Shown here in pieces: positions 61,330 through 64,000 of a stretch of DNA of 64,000 nucleotides (position 1 is the stretch's first letter; every line of letters starts with the position of its first letter). Both the position numbers and the translations under genes were made by a program. The notes under the pieces were generated by a model. It made no database searches and was not told the origin of the DNA. It worked only from the letters and a program-made list of their open reading frames with translations. Source of the DNA: Echinostoma caproni (taxonomy: Eukaryota > Platyhelminthes > Trematoda > Plagiorchiida > Echinostomatidae); the NCBI GenBank assembly GCA_900618425.1, contig UZAN01039688.1, forward strand, positions 58,192-122,191, in the 5' to 3' direction.

Positions 61330-61540
61330 AAAGGAACAATGGAAAATGATAAAAGATCTGTTCAGCTGCCCGATGACCGAGTAGGTGGCATGCTTCTGTT
61401 CTGCCTCTGAGGTCCCGGGTTTGAAACCCAGTGTTGATGAGACCTAACCAGGTCGAAACAACTGTCCGGTGTTTCGTAGCTTTTCAATTCACGCTTTATT
61501 TGCTATATATACGACGAACTCACTTTTGAAAAGGAACAAT
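61330..61540 (+). repeat. tRNA-derived SINE, copy E, with target-site duplication
   Basis: The insert 61341-61529 is flanked by an 11-base direct repeat, AAAGGAACAAT, at 61330-61340 and 61530-61540, the hallmark of LINE-mediated insertion. Box A is TGACCGAGTAGG at 61374-61385 (11 of 12) and box B is GGTTTGAAACC at 61418-61428 (one mismatch at a core C). The body then gives TGATGAGACCTAACCAGGTC and ends in TTTGCTATATATACGACGAA. It defines both ends of the family (about 189 bases). Confidence 0.85.
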
Positions 61541-61554
61541 CGTCTGATCGATCT

Positions 61555-61920
61555 CGAGGCCGCACAATGCTCGGTTTGTAATAACTGAGGAAAGATCACC
61601 GATAGATGTAATGTAATGTAGGAGGTTACAGATATGTCGATTGAACGATCCATTGAGAACAATACCGAAATATCTAACAGAAGTATCTCGATTGGACTAC
61701 TTATCCCAAGTCATAGTCCTGTGAAGATTTCAACTAATATATTAAGTCGTTCAGATATAGTTGTAGGAAGGAGGTAGGAGAAAGATTCTCGGGATAGAGA
61801 GAGGCAAAAGTAATCTCTTCCGTCCAGGTACAAACTGGTACTAGGATCAAATAAATGAAAGTGGAAAAAATGGAAACCCAAAAGGCAGCGCATATTGAAG
61901 TTAGAACTAAGAAGACTTGA
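61555..61920 (-). mobile_element. Short LINE fragment, CR1-like
   Basis: On the minus strand SVRYFGIVLNGSFNRHICN lines up with SVKYLGVTIDSNLH of the LINE at 3.9 kb, the region just after the reverse transcriptase palm. The preceding sequence is in other frames. Only a few hundred bases remain. The similarity is by eye, so modest confidence. Confidence 0.45.
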
Positions 61921-62780
61921 CGATGACGGTCTATAGACTGCTCCCGATGAGGGTGGTACTTTTTAAAAGGGAGAGGAAGATACCATCCATCGCCTCAAAG
62001 AATGGAAGAACTTGTTCTCTATCCACCCTACAAAGTATAAAACATCAAGGAAGGTGGAAAATCAAATACAGGCCGTTTGAGGAAATAGAGACAGTTGTTC
62101 GCTGCTTACATTCAAATAAATAAGCCTTTAGAGTAGACGAATTACATGCCACAAGTGAAACTATATGTAGAACTCGCTTAATCCTGTTTTTCTCGAGCAA
62201 ATGGAAATTAAATACTGCGAGATACACTTATTTCATGCAGTAGGCAGAAGGGGTGAGATGTTGTTGTTTCAATCTTTCAAAGCAATGAAACTCGATCTTT
62301 CAGGGGTTAGTAATGGGAATCTTGGTAGACATATGCGATCTCGATATCATGCTGCATAAACGTAGGTGTTGACAATAGTTCCCATGTTTGAGCGGACCCA
62401 AAGATGACTTATTTGATGAAGATGCACCAGATATCCTTGACAGCCACGGGTAAAGTGACCGCTGGCCATAAAATCGAGCATTCTCCGGGTTTGTTGGTCG
62501 AACCTTTTGAGAGAATAACTTGGGAGTGCTCATCGCTCAGCCAGTGAATTCCATTCCCAATGGATATTATCACGGTGTGCACTGGCTGAAAGTTCTGGTA
62601 TGTTTCCCCTCTCTGAAACGGTTTATTTCAAGAGGAGAGAAGAACAACTGTACTGGCTATCTCCGATGGACAACAAACAGACATTGGGATAATTAATCAG
62701 GTGAAAACTGGAACGGGACATGTCAGGCTGTGAAAATGAGAAAAAATTTAGCAGTGCAACCTTTTTCATACCTTTTGCAG
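61921..62780. other. Non-coding, no feature recognised
   Basis: Possibly more LINE remnant, but no motif can be named. Confidence 0.4.
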
Positions 62781-62911
62781 AATTTCAGCGGGTTAAAGGT
62801 GACAAATTCGTCGGTTTACGTCGCAACTATCAAAACGATTTTCGTATACTACAAGCACAGAAGCCTGTCATTAATTCTTCCACTGATGAATTATTAATGA
62901 CAACGCAATAA
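62781..62911 (+). CDS. Possible terminal exon of an unidentified gene
   Basis: A good pyrimidine tract (CTTTTTCATACCTTTTGCAG) precedes AATTTCAGCGG at 62781. The frame then runs 43 codons to TAA at 62909-62911 with charged, balanced composition (FQRVKGDKFVGLRRNYQNDF). A poly(A) hexamer lies at 63009. The exon starts with two bases of a split codon, which does not fit the 45641 donor, so it is not part of the proposed gene as drawn. No family recognised. Confidence 0.3.
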
Positions 62912-63008
62912 TACTAATTAATAATGATAGTTTTTGCTTAATGAATTGTAATATTTTCTTGATAGTAATGAAAAGTAAAATGCATTCAGGTGTATCCGTA
63001 AAGATTGA

Positions 63009-63014
63009 AATAAA
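63009..63014 (+). terminator. Poly(A) signal AATAAA
   Basis: Canonical hexamer about 100 bases after the stop of the possible terminal exon. Common by chance in this AT-rich DNA. Confidence 0.3.
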
Positions 63015-63463
63015 ATTATTCTCCATGAAGCGTACTGTGAGATATATATATGGCCAATTCTTGAATGCAGACTCAAATATTATGTAACTTCTCACTAGAG
63101 CAACTAAAGAGATGTGAACTATCTGTTGACTGATATCGATGATGCGAACGAAGCGTGGTGCCTCGTTGTTCTGATCTGTTTGCTCAGGATTTGATGAGGT
63201 AATTATGCCTCCTCGAAGCTGGGATCATTCGGTGTTTTTTCTCCGTAGGGTTTAAAACAAAATGAGAATGCCCAGGGTGTTCACCAAATGTGACTTTATC
63301 CGGCGCGTCATGTGTCAATCGCACTGTCTTGCTTTGAACTTCATCCGAAAAAGGCGACAATTTCCATTTGCTAATGATATGCTAGCAAACGAATGCCTAA
63401 TCTGACAAAACGTTTGTCGGTAAGCTCATTAAATGTCATTATGCTTTGATTTTTTCCATTTAG

Positions 63464-63571
63464 AAACTTGATTAATATAAGTGAATCCTTGAAAAATTAC
63501 CAAGCTCAACTTAAAATGTTAATGACAAATGAGCCATTAATTTCAGATCCAGTGAACGACATTCTTCACAG
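63464..63571 (+). CDS. Possible small internal exon
   Basis: TTTGATTTTTTCCATTTAG|AA at 63464 is a strong acceptor. The 108-base segment encodes about 35 residues (NLINISESLKNYQAQLKMLM...) that form an amphipathic helix-like stretch, and ends at CACAG|GTTGTA, a weak donor. It begins with one base and ends with two bases of split codons. No family recognised; downstream exons would lie beyond the window. Confidence 0.3.
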
Positions 63572-63983
63572 GTTGTATGCAGTCATTGGGGAGTATCATA
63601 TCTATTTGAAAGTAGTATGCATTTGGTGCCTACGCGAAACACTGGATTCAATGCGCATTTTGGCTTTCACATATTGCCGTATCTATTCACTGCTTTTCCT
63701 TTTTAAGGAGCTGTAGATTATATATACTATTAAGTGGTGAATAGAGTAAGTAGTCTGTTAGGGTTTTATGTCATAGTCAGTATACTTTTAATAGCAAGTG
63801 TTTATGGATGGCGAGGTTAAAATTTCTGTTCAACCAAAGGGTAAACTTTGTAGTCTTTTGATTTGCTGCTTCTCTCTTCTTACGCTTCACAGGTAACAGT
63901 ATGAACAGAATAATGAAAGAAGCATGTAACCAGTATACCAACATATTGATGGACCCACAAACTGTGTTTATAAACCGAGTATT

Positions 63984-64000
63984 TTATATATATATATATA
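63984..64000. repeat. (TA)n microsatellite at window end
   Basis: TA run reaching the last base of the window. Confidence 0.85.

Noticed and set aside
1..64000. CRISPR arrays, operons, riboswitches and prophage features
   Set aside because: No regularly spaced repeats or bacterial gene organisation; the sequence is eukaryotic in character.

Overview
The window looks like nuclear DNA of a flatworm, most likely a digenean trematode. It is AT-leaning and gene-poor. It is littered with decayed CR1-like non-LTR retrotransposons, a Ty3/gypsy element whose gag, protease, RT and integrase motifs resemble lineages common in trematodes, tRNA-derived SINE-like repeats and simple repeats. There is no bacterial-style gene packing. 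The assignment rests on repeat content and genome style only; no protein here pins the species.

Layout. 1-3.5 kb: no gene, one GT-rich stretch. 3.5-6.0 kb: a dead CR1-like LINE on the minus strand. 6-27 kb: largely featureless non-coding DNA with CA/GT-rich patches, and at 18.4-18.8 kb a tRNA-like foldback with a second tRNA-like fragment. 27.0-51.5 kb: the best candidate host gene, on the plus strand. It has one 1.5-kb Ser-rich exon at 27086-28603, a second exon at 45283-45641 and a final exon at 51223-51538. The reading phases are compatible and the model gives about 730 residues; a poly(A) signal lies 0.3 kb downstream. Intron 1 (16.7 kb) carries a hairpin repeat, a 473-base assembly gap and a second minus-strand copy of the same CR1-like LINE (38.3-40.5 kb). 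Intron 2 (5.6 kb) carries a degraded Ty3/gypsy element in sense orientation (46.65-50.2 kb).

52.6-53.3 kb holds a plus-strand LINE reverse-transcriptase remnant. 54-61.6 kb is a cluster of tRNA-derived SINE copies, a second hairpin-repeat copy, a 152-base near-perfect inverted repeat and a short LINE fragment. The last 1.5 kb holds two weak exon candidates.

No complete, intact mobile element and no cluster of interacting genes is visible. The observations most worth following are the large split gene with no family I recognise, the foldback repeats built around tRNA remnants, a SINE insertion with a clear 11-base target duplication, and repeated signs of mis-joined sequence (direct duplications flanking Ns).
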